A stretch of 64,000 nucleotides of DNA from Desulfatibacillum alkenivorans DSM 16219 (GCF_900142135.1 NZ_FQZU01000026.1:1-64000), one strand, 5' to 3'. Numbered from the stretch's first letter, positions 45,529-56,202 are shown. The notes: a model not told the origin generated them from the sequence alone. Program-made: numbers and translations.

Positions 45529-46140
45529 CTAAACTGCGCACGCGACCCTCTGCAGATGCGCTTCCTGCTTGAATGCAGCAGCTTTCAGGCCCTCCTCGCT
45601 CATGATATTATACCTGTCAAATACCGATCTCGTTTTGCGCCCTGAGATCTTCATGACGACCGCTTCCGGCGCCCCTGATCGAACCATGTTGCGCACAGCA
45701 GTCCTTCTCAAATCATGAAACAATCGATGGCCTAATTTTGCTTTAGTGCAAGCATTTGCCCATGACTTGGAAAACTGGTCTACTCGGCCCGTTCCCCGTT
45801 CGTTAAGAAACACCCAGGGTAGTAGGCTTTTGCGCTTTTTATGGAGACCCTTCAACATGCCTTGCAACTCCTCATCCAAAAAAACCAGACGGCCTTCGTT
45901 GTTCTTGGTCGTACCGGGATCCAATTTGGCTGTGCCCCTATTGAGATCGACTTGAGCCCAAGTTAACCTGCATACTTCACCTCTTCTCCATCCTGTTTTG
46001 TAAGCAAAAGTTACCAACACTTTTAGGTGGGAGGGCAGGGCCTTTCGCAAAGCCAAAAATTCATCATGTTCAAAGAAACCTGTTCTAACATTATTTTCCT
46101 TCAACATGGGAATGTGTGGCGCTCCTGCTATACATTTCTT
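45529..46140 (-). pseudogene. 5'-truncated phage-type tyrosine integrase
   Basis: The minus-strand frame retains the catalytic domain: LKVLVTFAYKTGWRRGEVCRLTWAQVD (first Arg), the beta-hairpin segment DPGTTKNNEGR, LFHDLRRTAVRNMVRSG (H..R) and a C-terminal RYNIM Tyr. Normal relatives carry ~150 further N-terminal residues (arm- and core-binding domains). Here recognisable homology starts at about PMLKENNVRTGFFE. Upstream of that the open frame is only CRISPR repeat and spacer sequence (46146 onwards). It lies 78 bp from tRNA-Cys, the usual place for an island integrase. It is almost certainly inactive. Confidence 0.85.
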
Positions 46141-46145
46141 TATCT

Positions 46146-48681
46146 CGCATAATCCCTCACGGGGATGAATAACGGTGCGAGTCCCCAAGCCACAGATTCC
46201 AGGGCGGAGCTCATAACCCCTCATGGGGATGGATAACTGCGGCTGAGCTTCAATGTCTCTGGAGTCCCCTTTGTCTCATAACCCCTCATGGGGATGGATA
46301 ACTCCTTGCGGATTGCGTGGAGAAAGCTGACTCCGAGTCTCATAACCCCTCATGGGGATGGATAACCACCGAAGATGCAACCCTGCCCTTTAGGTGGGAA
46401 AACTCATAACCCCTCATGGGGATGGATAACAGTCATACGATGAATTCATGAAGCATTTCGCCTTTTTCTCATAACCCCTCATGGGGATGGATAACTCGGC
46501 GTCTTCAAAGTTCGGCCCACCCCAAAGCTCAGCTCATAACCCCTCATGGGGATGGATAACAACCTTATCAGCAACGGCGGCTTTGAAACTGCCGGGCTCA
46601 TAACCCCTCATGGGGATGGATAACGGCGAGATCGTGCGCCCTGCCCTGGCGGATCGTAAGCTCATAACCCCTCATGGGGATGGATAACTTTTACGCTGGA
46701 TGTTCAATAGCTCCTTATTGTAAACTCATAACCCCTCATGGGGATGGATAACGGGCGAGATCGTGCGCCCTGCCCTGGCGGATCGTAAGCTCATAACCCC
46801 TCATGGGGATGGATAACTTCTCCTGGATCTGCCATGGAGTCGATGCTCTGTACCTCATAACCCCTCATGGGGATGGATAACACGGGCCAACGACGATTCG
46901 CACCGTGTCACCTGTCTCTCATAACCCCTCATGGGGATGGATAACAATCGCCTGTGGCACGGCCATACACAAAAGCGGGCCCTCATAACCCCTCATGGGG
47001 ATGGATAACTCAAGCATGTCAAGGACTCGCTCAACGGCATTGTATCTCATAACCCCTCATGGGGATGGATAACCTTTTTCGCCCTCAACAAAGCCGTGGC
47101 CCGTGGAAACCTCATAACCCCTCATGGGGATGGATAACCTGTACGGTCCGGCGATATACGGTATGCTTCCTTTTCTCATAACCCCTCATGGGGATGGATA
47201 GCACATGAATATCATCGTAGGGTACGTTCCCGGGGAAGCTCATAACCCCTCATGGGGATGGATAACGCGTCATTTCAGCCGCGGCAGCCTCAAGCTCTCT
47301 TGCTCATAACCCCTCATGGGGATGGATAACCAAAAACCAGAGGCACGACATCGCCCTCTTTAACTGTCTCATAACCCCTCATGGGGATGGATAACTGAAG
47401 ACTACTGTGAATCTGAACTTTTGGACAGAAGTCTCATAACCCCTCATGGGGATGGATAACATTAAAAAGACTTGAAGTACTCGAATGGTATTTTGACTCA
47501 TAACCCCTCATGGGGATGGATAACCGCGTTTTGTTTTTTGGTTAGAACAAAAGGCCATGTCTCATAACCCCTCATGGGGATGGATAACGCAAATATAACC
47601 ATACAGAGTTCAAGCTCGATAGCAGCTCATAACCCCTCATGGGGATGGATAACTTGTCCGCTCTTAGGATTAACCATACATGGCAAAAGCCTCATAACCC
47701 CTCATGGGGATGGATAACCACCTGTTGCATGTTAACAGGCTTCTGATTCTGCTGAGCTCATAACCCCTCATGGGGATGGATAACCTATCCGGCATGCTTG
47801 ATGATTTGATGATGGACTCACTCATAACCCCTCATGGGGATGGATAACCACTCTGGCCGGGGGCGCGTCCGGGGCAATATACAGCTCATAACCCCTCATG
47901 GGGATGGATAACCGCGGAGGATGTAAAGGATGTCATGCCGGACGCCGTCTCATAACCCCTCATGGGGATGGATAACTAGGAACGTTAACGAGGTTCCCGT
48001 CAGCTTCGAAATCTCATAACCCCTCATGGGGATGGATAACCTCGTTTTTCGCCGGAGAACCGCTTTTGCCATGTATCTCATAACCCCTCATGGGGATGGA
48101 TAACGGTCCGCGTTTTCCCCAGGCTTACGCATTGTCACGACTCATAACCCCTCATGGGGATGGATAACTTTCCAGGATGATCGACGGAGCTGTTGAGGTT
48201 AAAGCTCATAACCCCTCATGGGGATGGATAACCCAGTCGGCGCATTTTTTGCAAAGACCATAGCCAACTCATAACCCCTCATGGGGATGGATAACAGCGG
48301 TAAGGCAGGCGGGCTGCGGTACGGAATGGAACCTCATAACCCCTCATGGGGATGGATAACTCACATAATCCAACTTGCTAAAGCCGGTCCTGACTCCCTC
48401 ATAACCCCTCATGGGGATGGATAACCGTTCTTGTAGGCGCTTCCTTGGCCCCACTGGGGATCTCATAACCCCTCATGGGGATGGATAACCTTTCGAACTT
48501 GGCGGCCTTGGCGCAGGACTCGGGATCTCATAACCCCTCATGGGGATGGATAACCATTTTCGGCCAAGGCGTTCGCAAGCCACTCCGGTCTCATAACCCC
48601 TCATGGGGATGGATAACTGCCGTTTCCGGTTGCAAATGATTTGACTGTGCTCGCTCATAACCCCTCATGGGGATGGATAAC
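46146..48681 (-). CRISPR. CRISPR array, 40 repeats of 28 bp, ~39 spacers
   Basis: Repeats recur every ~64-66 bp; the first on the plus strand is degenerate (46146-46173, four changes), the next starts at 46210 and the last is 48654-48681. The consensus contains the palindrome CCCCTCATGGGG, and spacers are ~35-38 bp. One repeat (47175-47202) has GATAGC instead of GATAAC. The degenerate repeat marks the distal end and cas2 is at the other end, so transcription is leftward (minus strand). The spacers at 46625-46660 and 46753-46789 are the same sequence apart from one extra G. No spacer target could be tested. Confidence 0.97.
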
Positions 48682-48804
48682 CCTTTTAATCATTACAAAA
48701 AACCTATATTTTGTCCATATTTTGAAGCAATACTCCATCAAATTCCTGTGTTTTTTACTTCACACCCCGGGGGATTTTGCAGGACCGGGGGTTGAAGTTC
48801 TGGG
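48682..48804 (-). promoter_or_regulatory. CRISPR leader
   Basis: This 123-bp, largely AT-rich stretch between the cas2 stop and the first (leader-proximal) repeat contains runs such as GTTTTTTGTAATG on the minus strand. It also contains GGGGG-rich short repeats near cas2 (CCCCGGGGG at 48766-48774). Position fits the leader and array promoter. Confidence 0.65.
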
Positions 48805-49119
48805 TCAGAGCACCTGGTAGTCGGATTTGTGGCTGGCGTCCTTTGTGGCGAGGACCTTTCCTTTTACCGCGCCGTTTTTGGGTTTTTGTCCGAGGAGGTG
48901 GACCACGTTGACGTTATGCCGGTTTTCCGCGGTGATTTCCGTCACGCGGTCTCCGGGCATGATGATTTCGTGGATTTTGTTGCGGAGCTCCAGGAGCGCG
49001 GCTTCGGGAAGGTCGCCGGTGAACACGGAGTATTGAGTGTGGGAGAGGTATTTCCGCAGGAGCTTACGGAATTTGTTGGTGCGTTTGGCTTCCACGTCGT
49101 AGGTCATGATGACGAACAT
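48805..49119 (-). CDS. cas2: CRISPR-associated endoribonuclease/integration protein Cas2
   Basis: This 104-residue ferredoxin-fold protein pairs with Cas1 in spacer integration. MFVIMTYDVEAKRTNKFRKLL holds the conserved N-terminal Asp, and YLSHTQYSVFTGDLPEAALLEL is the second helix region. It is somewhat longer than minimal Cas2 through a C-terminal tail (KGKVLATKDASHKSDYQVL). AAAGGAGG precedes the ATG. It lies 12 bp after cas1. Confidence 0.95.
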   Translation of the reverse strand: MFVIMTYDVEAKRTNKFRKLLRKYLSHTQYSVFTGDLPEAALLELRNKIHEIIMPGDRVTEITAENRHNVNVVHLLGQKPKNGAVKGKVLATKDASHKSDYQVL

Positions 49120-49131
49120 GCCGCGCCTCCT

Positions 49132-50100
49132 TTATGCTTTGCGTTTGAATGATTCGTAAGGGGTCAGGCCCATGACGGATCGTTCCAGGGCGATGGCTTC
49201 GCGGTATATCCACTCCCGGTAGGATTTTCCCTTGTATCGCTCCTCCAGGCGGGTGGAGAAGTGTTCCGCGGCGTGGCGCCGGCCGGTTTCGGTCAGCAGG
49301 CAGACCTTGTCTTGTTGGGAGAACCAGTTGTCCGACAGGATGTTTTTCCGGACCAGGCGGAAGATGAGGTTGTCGGCCAGGATGGGTTTAAAGGGTTCGG
49401 CCAGGTCCAGGCTCAGGGAGGATCTGCCGGTTCCGGGGGAGTGGAGCCAGGAGAGGGTTTCGTGCAGGTGGGTTTTAAAGACCTCGTGGCGCACGGCCGT
49501 GTAGGTCAATTGGTTGAGAAAGGAAATCAGGCAGTTGATGGGGTTGTTGGGCGGCCTGCGGGTGCGGGGGGCGAAGTCCAGGCGGGGATCCACAATGGGC
49601 CAGGCTGCGAAGTAGCGTGCGTGGAGGACGCCTTCGGCGCCCATGAGCTTGGGGATGCTCGGCGCCGTTTCGATTTTTTCGGCCATGCGGTCCATGTGTT
49701 CCAGGACGGGATCCAGGCGGTTCAATCCCCGGTATTGATAATAGGCCAGGTTGGCGCGCATGTTGCGCCATGCGCCCCGGACGATTTCCCGGGCCGTTTC
49801 CAGGCGCATCTCGTCATCCAGGATGCACCGGGCCTGTTCCTTGACGACCCGGCCCGAGGGGTTTTGGGGCTTGGGCTCGAAGGAGCCTTTGTAGTAGCCG
49901 TAGTAGTCGAACACGGACACCCGCACGCCGTGGGCGCCGCACAGGCAGAGCAAGGCGGAGTTGAAGCGTCCCTGGCCCAGCATGACGATATGGCGGATTT
50001 TTTCGATGGGGAAAAACCGTTTTTGTCCGTCCATGGAGACGATCAGGGTGTTTTCCCTTCGGGAAAGTCTGGCTTCCCTGGAAATGAATAAGGTTTCCAC
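49132..50100 (-). CDS. cas1: CRISPR-associated endonuclease Cas1 (type I-B-like)
   Basis: This is the spacer-acquisition integrase of 322 residues if started at GTG 50100, which has AAAGGAG at the right spacing; the frame also has TTG 50118. HGVRVSVFDYYGYYKGSF is the signature that places it with the type I-B/HMARI-like Cas1 group. The metal ligands lie in LMGAEGVLHARYF (Glu), THLHETLSWLHSPGTGR (His) and LDLAEPFKPILADNL (Glu/Asp). Its ribosome site overlaps the stop of the cas4 remnant, the normal cas4-cas1-cas2 order. The subtype is uncertain because no interference gene remains. Confidence 0.93.
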   Translation of the reverse strand: METLFISREARLSRRENTLIVSMDGQKRFFPIEKIRHIVMLGQGRFNSALLCLCGAHGVRVSVFDYYGYYKGSFEPKPQNPSGRVVKEQARCILDDEMRLETAREIVRGAWRNMRANLAYYQYRGLNRLDPVLEHMDRMAEKIETAPSIPKLMGAEGVLHARYFAAWPIVDPRLDFAPRTRRPPNNPINCLISFLNQLTYTAVRHEVFKTHLHETLSWLHSPGTGRSSLSLDLAEPFKPILADNLIFRLVRKNILSDNWFSQQDKVCLLTETGRRHAAEHFSTRLEERYKGKSYREWIYREAIALERSVMGLTPYESFKRKA

Positions 50101-50110
50101 AAACGCTCCT

Positions 50111-50250
50111 TTAATCAAAACCGCAAAAGACGGCGGCCGAACAGGTTTGGCATAAGGGGATGGGAGAGGCCGGCGGGACTTCCTCTTGGCTGGCCAGGGC
50201 TTCCAGGCGCAGGGATAGACGGTTCATTCTCTCCAAGGCCTCCTTGTCCA
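50111..50250 (-). pseudogene. cas4: 3' remnant of cas4
   Basis: The minus-strand frame ends DKEALERMNRLSLRLEAL..., then VPPASPIPLCQTCSAAVFC. That is the C-terminal Fe-S region of Cas4, with the last two of four cysteines (CxxC...C type). It is followed by taa at 50111-50113, overlapping the ribosome site of cas1. Upstream of ~50250 the minus frame stays open for over 900 codons, but that is only the antisense of the RHS gene and has no Cas4 similarity. So about 45 codons are left and the first ~120-150 are gone. The junction is near the GGCCGCGTC at 50246-50254. Confidence 0.75.
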
Positions 50251-53200
50251 GGGCCGCGTCATCGAAGAACGCAGGCCCTGGCTGGATTCGGACTTTGATA
50301 CGACAGGCCGCGTCACCTACTACGATTACACCCCCGTGGACGAGGACGACGCCCGGGAATTCCGGGACGTCACCTCGCCGCGCACGATCACCGAGGAAAT
50401 CAACGGCATCGTCACGTCCAAGACCTTTTACGCCTACAACCAGACCCTGTTCGGAGACCGCATCGTCATCACCGAACGGGCCGCGTCCCAGGACGCGGAA
50501 TACGGGGACCCCGGCAATATCCGCACCACCAGCGAATATTACGAGGAAAACCCCGGCGCCCTGACCTCGGACAAAATCAAGACCTCCCAGTCCTCGGACG
50601 GTCTCATGACCACCTACGAGTACGTCTACGGTGATTACGTGGAAGGCCTCAACCCGGGCGACGGCGTGTTCACCGAAGGATCGGGCTCCTATGTCCGCAC
50701 CTTGGTCACCCAGGGCACGGTGGATAACCCCGAGGGGATCGCCAACAAGACCACCCGGAGCGTGTCCATTGCAAATTCCGTGGGCAATACGCTCTACAGC
50801 GCAAGCCAGGTTTTTGACGGGTCGGCGTATCAGACCATCCAGTGGACCGAGTATTCCTACGACGAATTGGGCCGGGCCGTGCGCACGGACAACTCCGACG
50901 GAACCTATACGGAAACCCATTGGAGCTGCTGCGCCGTGGAATCCCAGACAGACGCCACGGGTGTATCCACCTACTACACCCTGGACGACCTCAAGCGGCC
51001 CTATATGGTCACGCGGGAAGGCCTGAACGGGGACGTCACAACCACCAAAACCATGGACGCCCTGGGCAGAACCCTGTCCACAACCACGGAAGCGGGAAGC
51101 CTGAGCCAGGCCAGTTCCACGATTTACGACACGGCCGGCCGCGTCGCCTCGTCCACCAACCAGGCGGGCCTTGTCACCACCTACGCCTACGAAAACGCGG
51201 GCAGAACCCAGACCGTCACCCAGCCAGGCGGCGCAACCCGCACCACAACCCGGCACTTGGACGGCAGGACCATCAGCACGACGGGCACGGCGGTCACGCC
51301 CCAGTACTACGAATACGGCGTGGAGGATGACGGAATCCAATGGACCAAGGTCTACACAGGGTCCGCGGGCTCGGCCATGTGGAGCAAGTCCTACACGGAT
51401 TTCCTGGGCCGGACTATCAAGACCGAACGCCCCGCTTTCGGCGGCGGAACTCTTGTTGCAGAAAATTTTTATGACGAACACGGCCGCCTGATCCGGTCCT
51501 CCGCGCCGGGCAGGGCAGACTCCCTGTACGTCTACGACGAATTGGGGAACCAGACATGGTCCGGCCTGGACGTGGACGGAGACGGAGAACTGACCGCCGC
51601 CTCCATGGATAGGTTGACCGAATCCGCCAGCGAGTACGCCTACATCAGCGGCGACTGGTGGCAGGAGAGCAAGCAGATCATCTACGCCGAAGCCAACTCC
51701 GCCGAGCAGACCGAAACCGGCGTGTCCCGCTCCCGCCTTACCGGTTTGGGCGCCGGACTGGTGGGCGAGTCCGTGAATATTGACATGCACGGAAACCAGA
51801 CAACGTCCCTGACAACCCTGGACCGGGACGCCCACACCCAGACCCGGGAAGTGGATTACCCCGACTCCACCATCAACGCCATATCCACGTCCGAATACGG
51901 CCTGACCGTCTCGTCCACCGACAAGACCGGACTCACCTACACCTTTGACTACGACGCCTTCGGCAGGCGGATTTCCGCAACCGATCCGCGCACGGGAACG
52001 TCCACCACCCATTACGACGAAGACGGCAGGGTGGATTACGTCCAGGACGCGGACGGCAATACATCCCGGTTCTATTACGACGCAGAAACCGGCCGGAAAA
52101 TCGCCGACGAAAATGCGCTGGGCCATTTTGTCCGGTACGCATACAACCTCAAGGGGCAGCTTGTCCGCCAATGGGGCGACGCAACCTATCCCGTGGAATA
52201 TGGGTACGACGCCTACGGCCGCAAGACAAGCATGAAAACCTTCCGCAGCACTGCGGATTTTGACGGGGACGAGTGGCCGTCCGACGCAGGAGACGGAGAC
52301 GCCACCACCTGGATCTACGACGAAGCTACAGGCCTGCTCATCCAAAAGCTCGACGACGAATACAAGGGCGCAACCTACGCCTATTCCGCCGAAGGCAAGC
52401 TCCTGACCCGCACCTGGGCCAGGACCGATCAGGGCCAGCCCTTGACCACAACCTACGACTACGATCCGGCCACCGGCGAGATGATCCTCACGGATTATTC
52501 CGACTCCACCCCGGACATCGCCTTTGAATACGACCGGTTGGGAAGGCAGACCAGCGTCACGGACGGCTCGGGCGCCCGGACCTTCACCTACAACGATTAC
52601 TTGCAGCCGGAATCCGAAGCCATAACCGGCACGGTACAGGCCGTCATAACCCGGGCCTACGACGCTATGGGCCGGAACGCGGGATTCTCCACGGACGCGG
52701 ACTACGCCCTCGCCTACGGGTACGACGGTTTTGGACGGTTTGAAACCGTGCAATATGCCGTGGAAGGCGTTGCCGGTTCCGCGTCTTACGGCTATCTGGC
52801 CAATTCGGGCCTCCTGGAATCCGTGACCATGCTTGAGGACGGGGCGGCCACGGCCGTCACCACGACCTACGGATACGAGCCCCATAGGAACGTGAAAACC
52901 CTGGTCGCCAACCAGTACGGAACGGAGATTATTTCAGAGTACGGTTACGGCTACGACGCCCTCGGCAGGAGAACCAGCGTCACAAACAGCGGGAATGCCT
53001 TTGACGATCAGGCGTTTAACCTGTATGAATACAATGCAAGGAATGAGCTTACGGCCTCAAACAGATACCTTGGGACCAGCATCCTGGATACAGCCAGTCC
53101 TGTTGATGATGAGGCACGGGCCTACAACTACGATCCCATCGGCAACCGCATCGCTGCACAGCAGGACTACGACATCTCAACCAGTGCGCCCATTACGTCC

Positions 53201-54658
53201 ACTTATGTGACCAACAGCCTGAACCAGTATGAATCTGTCACATCCGCTGGCGAGAGCATCTCTTTGGACTACGACGACGACGGCAACCTGATCCACAAGG
53301 ACGGCGTACAGTACGTCTTCAACTGCGAGAACAGGCTGGTGGAAGTATCGCCCCTGGCTCCCGTGATAGGAGACACCAGAGTAACCTTTGCCTACGACTA
53401 TATGGGCAGAAGATACCAGAAGCAGAGTTTTATCTATGCCTCCGGCGAGTGGTCTTTAGTCTCCACATCCACGTCGCTATGGGATGGCTGGAACCGCATC
53501 CAGGAAAAAGTGGTGCTTGCCTCGGACGGCTCTGAGGAAATGACATCCTACGCTTGGGGTCTTGACCTGAGCCAGAGCTTGCAGGGCGCCGGAGGAGTGG
53601 GCGGTCTGATTGCCGTTGTGGATAATGACTCTGCCGTGGACTTCTACCTCTACGACGCCAATGGAAACGTGGGGCAATTGATAAGCGCCGCTGACGGAAC
53701 CATCAACGCCCATTATGAATATGACCCCTTTGGACGCCTCTTGAAATCCACTGGCTCCAAAGCCAACCAGAACCCCTACCGCTTCTCCACCAAACCCATG
53801 GACCAGCAGACGGGCCTCTATTATTACGGCTACAGGTACCTTGATGTTGATCTTGGCAGGTGGGTCAGTCGTGATCCTATTGAAGAGGACGGTGGATTCA
53901 ATTTATATGCATTCGATAATAACACTGTTAATAAATATGACGTGTTTGGACTATGGGGAGAGGATGTTCATAGAGACCGTACTATTGAGTGGGCTCAGGA
54001 GGTTAATATTACAAAGGAAATTGCAGATAGGATTGGCGAAGCAGACATTGCAATTGATACGCTTCATGCTCCAACTGTCATTTCTAATGATACTTGGGGA
54101 TGGCATTTCAACCGATCCAGAGAGGGAGATTCAAGGTTAACTCATAGGGATGAAAATATCGAATTGGCCAGAAAAGCATGTGATAATGAGACCGATGATC
54201 CTAATCTCGCAGCACAATATATCGGATGGGCTTTGCACCCTGATCAAGACTGGGTTGCCCATGGAGATTATAATAGAATTCAGGAGGCGCCTACTTTACA
54301 AGGAGCAGGCTTTTTTGAAAGACGTTTTTATTGGCATAATTGGGGTTTACCGAGGCGAGGTAGTACAGGAATGCCAGATGATGCTAACATGGATGCAGAC
54401 AATTCCGAAGATAATGGCAGAGCAACAATCTCTGCGATGAGAGGTCCCAATGGTGGGCACAGAACCTTAAGCAATGGGGATGTGGTTTTTTGGGTATCGT
54501 ATCATTCAGGCAACCGTCGTTTTAATTTAACAAGAACACGAACTAAAAAAATCTTGCAGGATTTCAAGTCTTATGTGGAAACACAAGAAAATGCCTGTGA
54601 ATGCAGAAATGCCTTTGGGGTAACGCCATGTTCAATAGCTACTTTGGAAGAATTATAG
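50250..54658 (+). CDS. RHS/YD-repeat polymorphic toxin, 5'-truncated
   Basis: This is the C-terminal part of a large secreted or contact-delivered RHS protein. The frame is open from 50219, immediately after an in-frame TAG, with RHS-like sequence from ~50250; the only usable start is GTG 50336 (1,440 residues), so the true N-terminus is missing. Over 30 YD repeats (GRVTYYDYT, YDALGRRTSVTNS, YDYMGRRYQKQS) form the shell. The RHS core signature RYLDVDLGRWVSRDPIEEDGG precedes YDVFGLWG at ~residue 1200. The last ~235 residues, from EDVHRDRT, are an AT-rich toxin tip. It contains HPDQDWVAH, i.e. HxxxDxxxH, plus WGWHFNR and LTHRDEN, consistent with a zinc-dependent phospholipase C/S1-P1-type fold. 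Base composition drops sharply at ~53,840. Confidence 0.85.
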
Positions 54659-54906
54659 TTGCTTCATTTGTTGGGTTTTGTGTCGGTCTCTTTATTCTGG
54701 TTATAGGATTAAACACAGAGACCATACCGCTCTTACGGAGAGTGTTTGACTTTATTCATAAACCCGCAAGCTGGTTAGCTTATCTTTGGTCATTTGTTTT
54801 TTGCCTACCACCACGGAACGAAGCAGCTTTTGCTATTGTACCAATGGTTGCAGCCGTGTTGCAGTGGACCATTCTTGGTTTTCTTTTTGGATTATGGAAA
54901 AAATGA
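54628..54906 (+). CDS. Small membrane protein, candidate immunity protein
   Basis: This 92-residue product of ATG 54628 overlaps the RHS stop by 31 bases. It has three hydrophobic segments (FGRIIVASFVGFCVGLFILVIG, LAYLWSFVFCLP, IVPMVAAVLQWTILGFLFGLW). Immunity genes directly follow RHS toxin tips, and a membrane immunity protein fits a phospholipase toxin acting on membranes. No family name is known to me. It is AT-rich like the toxin tip. Confidence 0.65.
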   Translation: MFNSYFGRIIVASFVGFCVGLFILVIGLNTETIPLLRRVFDFIHKPASWLAYLWSFVFCLPPRNEAAFAIVPMVAAVLQWTILGFLFGLWKK

Positions 54907-55072
54907 CTTTAGGGGACATCCTTTAAGAAACTAAGAAACTCTGTAGTATCTTGATTTTGTAGGACGTTTGAGGCGGTTGGGCTGGTTGGCAAGCCCCCAA
55001 AGAGGGGCCTGAAACATAAAATTTCGGTTTTCGCCCGCACGCAGGGAAGCGGTTTTATCCCGCTCCCTGTAT
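54905..55072 (+). repeat. Direct repeat A (168 bp) after the RHS locus
   Basis: It begins GACTTTAGGGGACATCC and ends CCCTGTAT. Copy B (55283-55441) differs by a 9-bp deletion and about eight substitutions. It contains GGCAAGCCCCC...GGGGCC and other small inverted repeats. No coding content is supported. Confidence 0.75.
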
Positions 55073-55102
55073 GGAAGATGCGGTTGAAGGATGAGGCAGA
55101 GG

Positions 55103-55133
55103 TATGCATTCCCACGTGCAACATGGGAACGAG
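55103..55133. repeat. Interspersed palindromic repeat, copy 2
   Basis: Same element as 22364-22394: TATGCATTCCCACG at the left and CATGGGAACGAG at the right, with a different centre. Confidence 0.6.
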
Positions 55134-55282
55134 AATAACGACGCATCAGAGGGACGCAATGCATTTTTGGCGTTGGGAAAGAGATCCGGTCGCGCCTTTT
55201 GTGCTTCGCACCCAGGCAGGATACTGCTCTGCCAGTGCCGCCCAGGACTCTGGGGGACGCCTTTAAGAAATTAAGAAACTCT

Positions 55283-55441
55283 GACTTTAGGGGACGCCTT
55301 TAAGAAACTCTGTAGCATATTGATTTTGTGGGGTGTTTGAGGCGGTTGGACTGGTTGGCAAGCCCCCAGAGAGGGGCCTGAAACATAAAATTTCGGTTTT
55401 CGCCCGCACGCAGGGAAGCGGTTTTATCCCGATCCCTGTAT
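55283..55441 (+). repeat. Direct repeat B (159 bp)
   Basis: It is the second copy of the repeat at 54905. A short third partial copy, from the GGGGACGCCTTTAAG start, sits at 55253-55282. The spacing between A and B is ~375 bp. Confidence 0.75.
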
Positions 55442-55618
55442 TGGGCAGGGTCTTTGACATTCGAATAAAAATACGGAGATAAACCAGGCTGGGTAAAACC
55501 GCGATCTACGGCGTTACACATCTCCCCTCGTCACTGCGAAGTACGTAAAGTACGTCTCATTTCTCGGGGATCGTGCGCCTTGCATCTCATCGCTTTTACT
55601 CAGCCTGGACATGGATAG

Positions 55619-55652
55619 CGAGAGGGCGCCGTTTGGTAGGACGGCGCCCTCT
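55619..55652. repeat. Perfect 13-bp-stem hairpin
   Basis: GAGAGGGCGCCGT pairs with ACGGCGCCCTCTC across an 8-base loop. It is not followed by a T-tract. Confidence 0.65.
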
Positions 55653-55692
55653 CCATCCGCTAATGATTGCTCCCGTCGCCCGTCATCCTTAA

Positions 55693-55799
55693 GGGCGATC
55701 ACAAGGATCACCCCTACAGAGGCGCATTACGTAGGGCGCGAATCTTGTATTCGCCCCAACAACGGCGGTAATTTGTGCGATCACAAGGATCTCCCCTAC
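55693..55799. repeat. Cluster of REP-type GGGCGATCACAAGG-like palindromes
   Basis: GCGATCACAAGGATC followed by CCCCTAC occurs at 55695-55717 and again near 55777-55799. GTAGGGCGCGAATCTTGTAT (55731) with CGCCCC is a third, related palindrome. 55442-56070 has no supported gene. Confidence 0.55.
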
Positions 55800-56070
55800 G
55801 CGAGCGCGGCAAGCAGCGCCCCTACGGCCGCTAGAAAACGGCGGCGCTCGGAAGACCTCTTAATGGGGCGCACTGCCTTATCGGTTTTTGACGGGCATAT
55901 CCTATCCAGGCCTGGGAGGATCTTTTCCTGGGGCGTGCTTGCCATCCCGGGGACCAGCCGCAACCCTTGCCGTCAGCCAAAGCGCTTCCGTCTTCCTCTT
56001 CTCCCATGCTCTAAAGATTTTTGATCAAACTTTTTGCAAAAAGTTTGCCGCCGGAGGTATTTATTTTATC

Positions 56071-56192
56071 GGCGTGGCACGCTCCCGCCTGACCGGCCTG
56101 GGCTCGGGACTGGTGGGCGAGTCCGTGAATATCGACATGTACGGCAACCAGACAACGTCCCTGACAACCCTGGATCGGGACGCCCACACTGG
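56071..56192 (+). pseudogene. RHS remnant
   Basis: This copy of ~119 bp matches 51719-51837 of the RHS gene at about 90% identity; both read SRLTGLG.GLVGESVNIDM. The frame then ends at TGA 56200-56202. It is a leftover of a second RHS copy or of a recombined cassette. Confidence 0.8.
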
Positions 56193-56202
56193 GCCCCAGT
56201 GA

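Noticed and set aside
48473-48658. Short ORF inside the CRISPR array
   Set aside because: It is made of repeat and spacer DNA (MRGYE repeats).
50336-50338. GTG as the genuine start of the RHS protein
   Set aside because: RHS-like sequence continues upstream in the same frame to ~50250, and no ribosome site precedes the GTG; the gene is more likely truncated.
50111-52885. A 924-codon open frame antisense to the RHS gene
   Set aside because: Apart from its last ~45 codons (the cas4 tail) it is low-complexity Gly/Val-rich antisense of GC-rich RHS sequence without any family motif.
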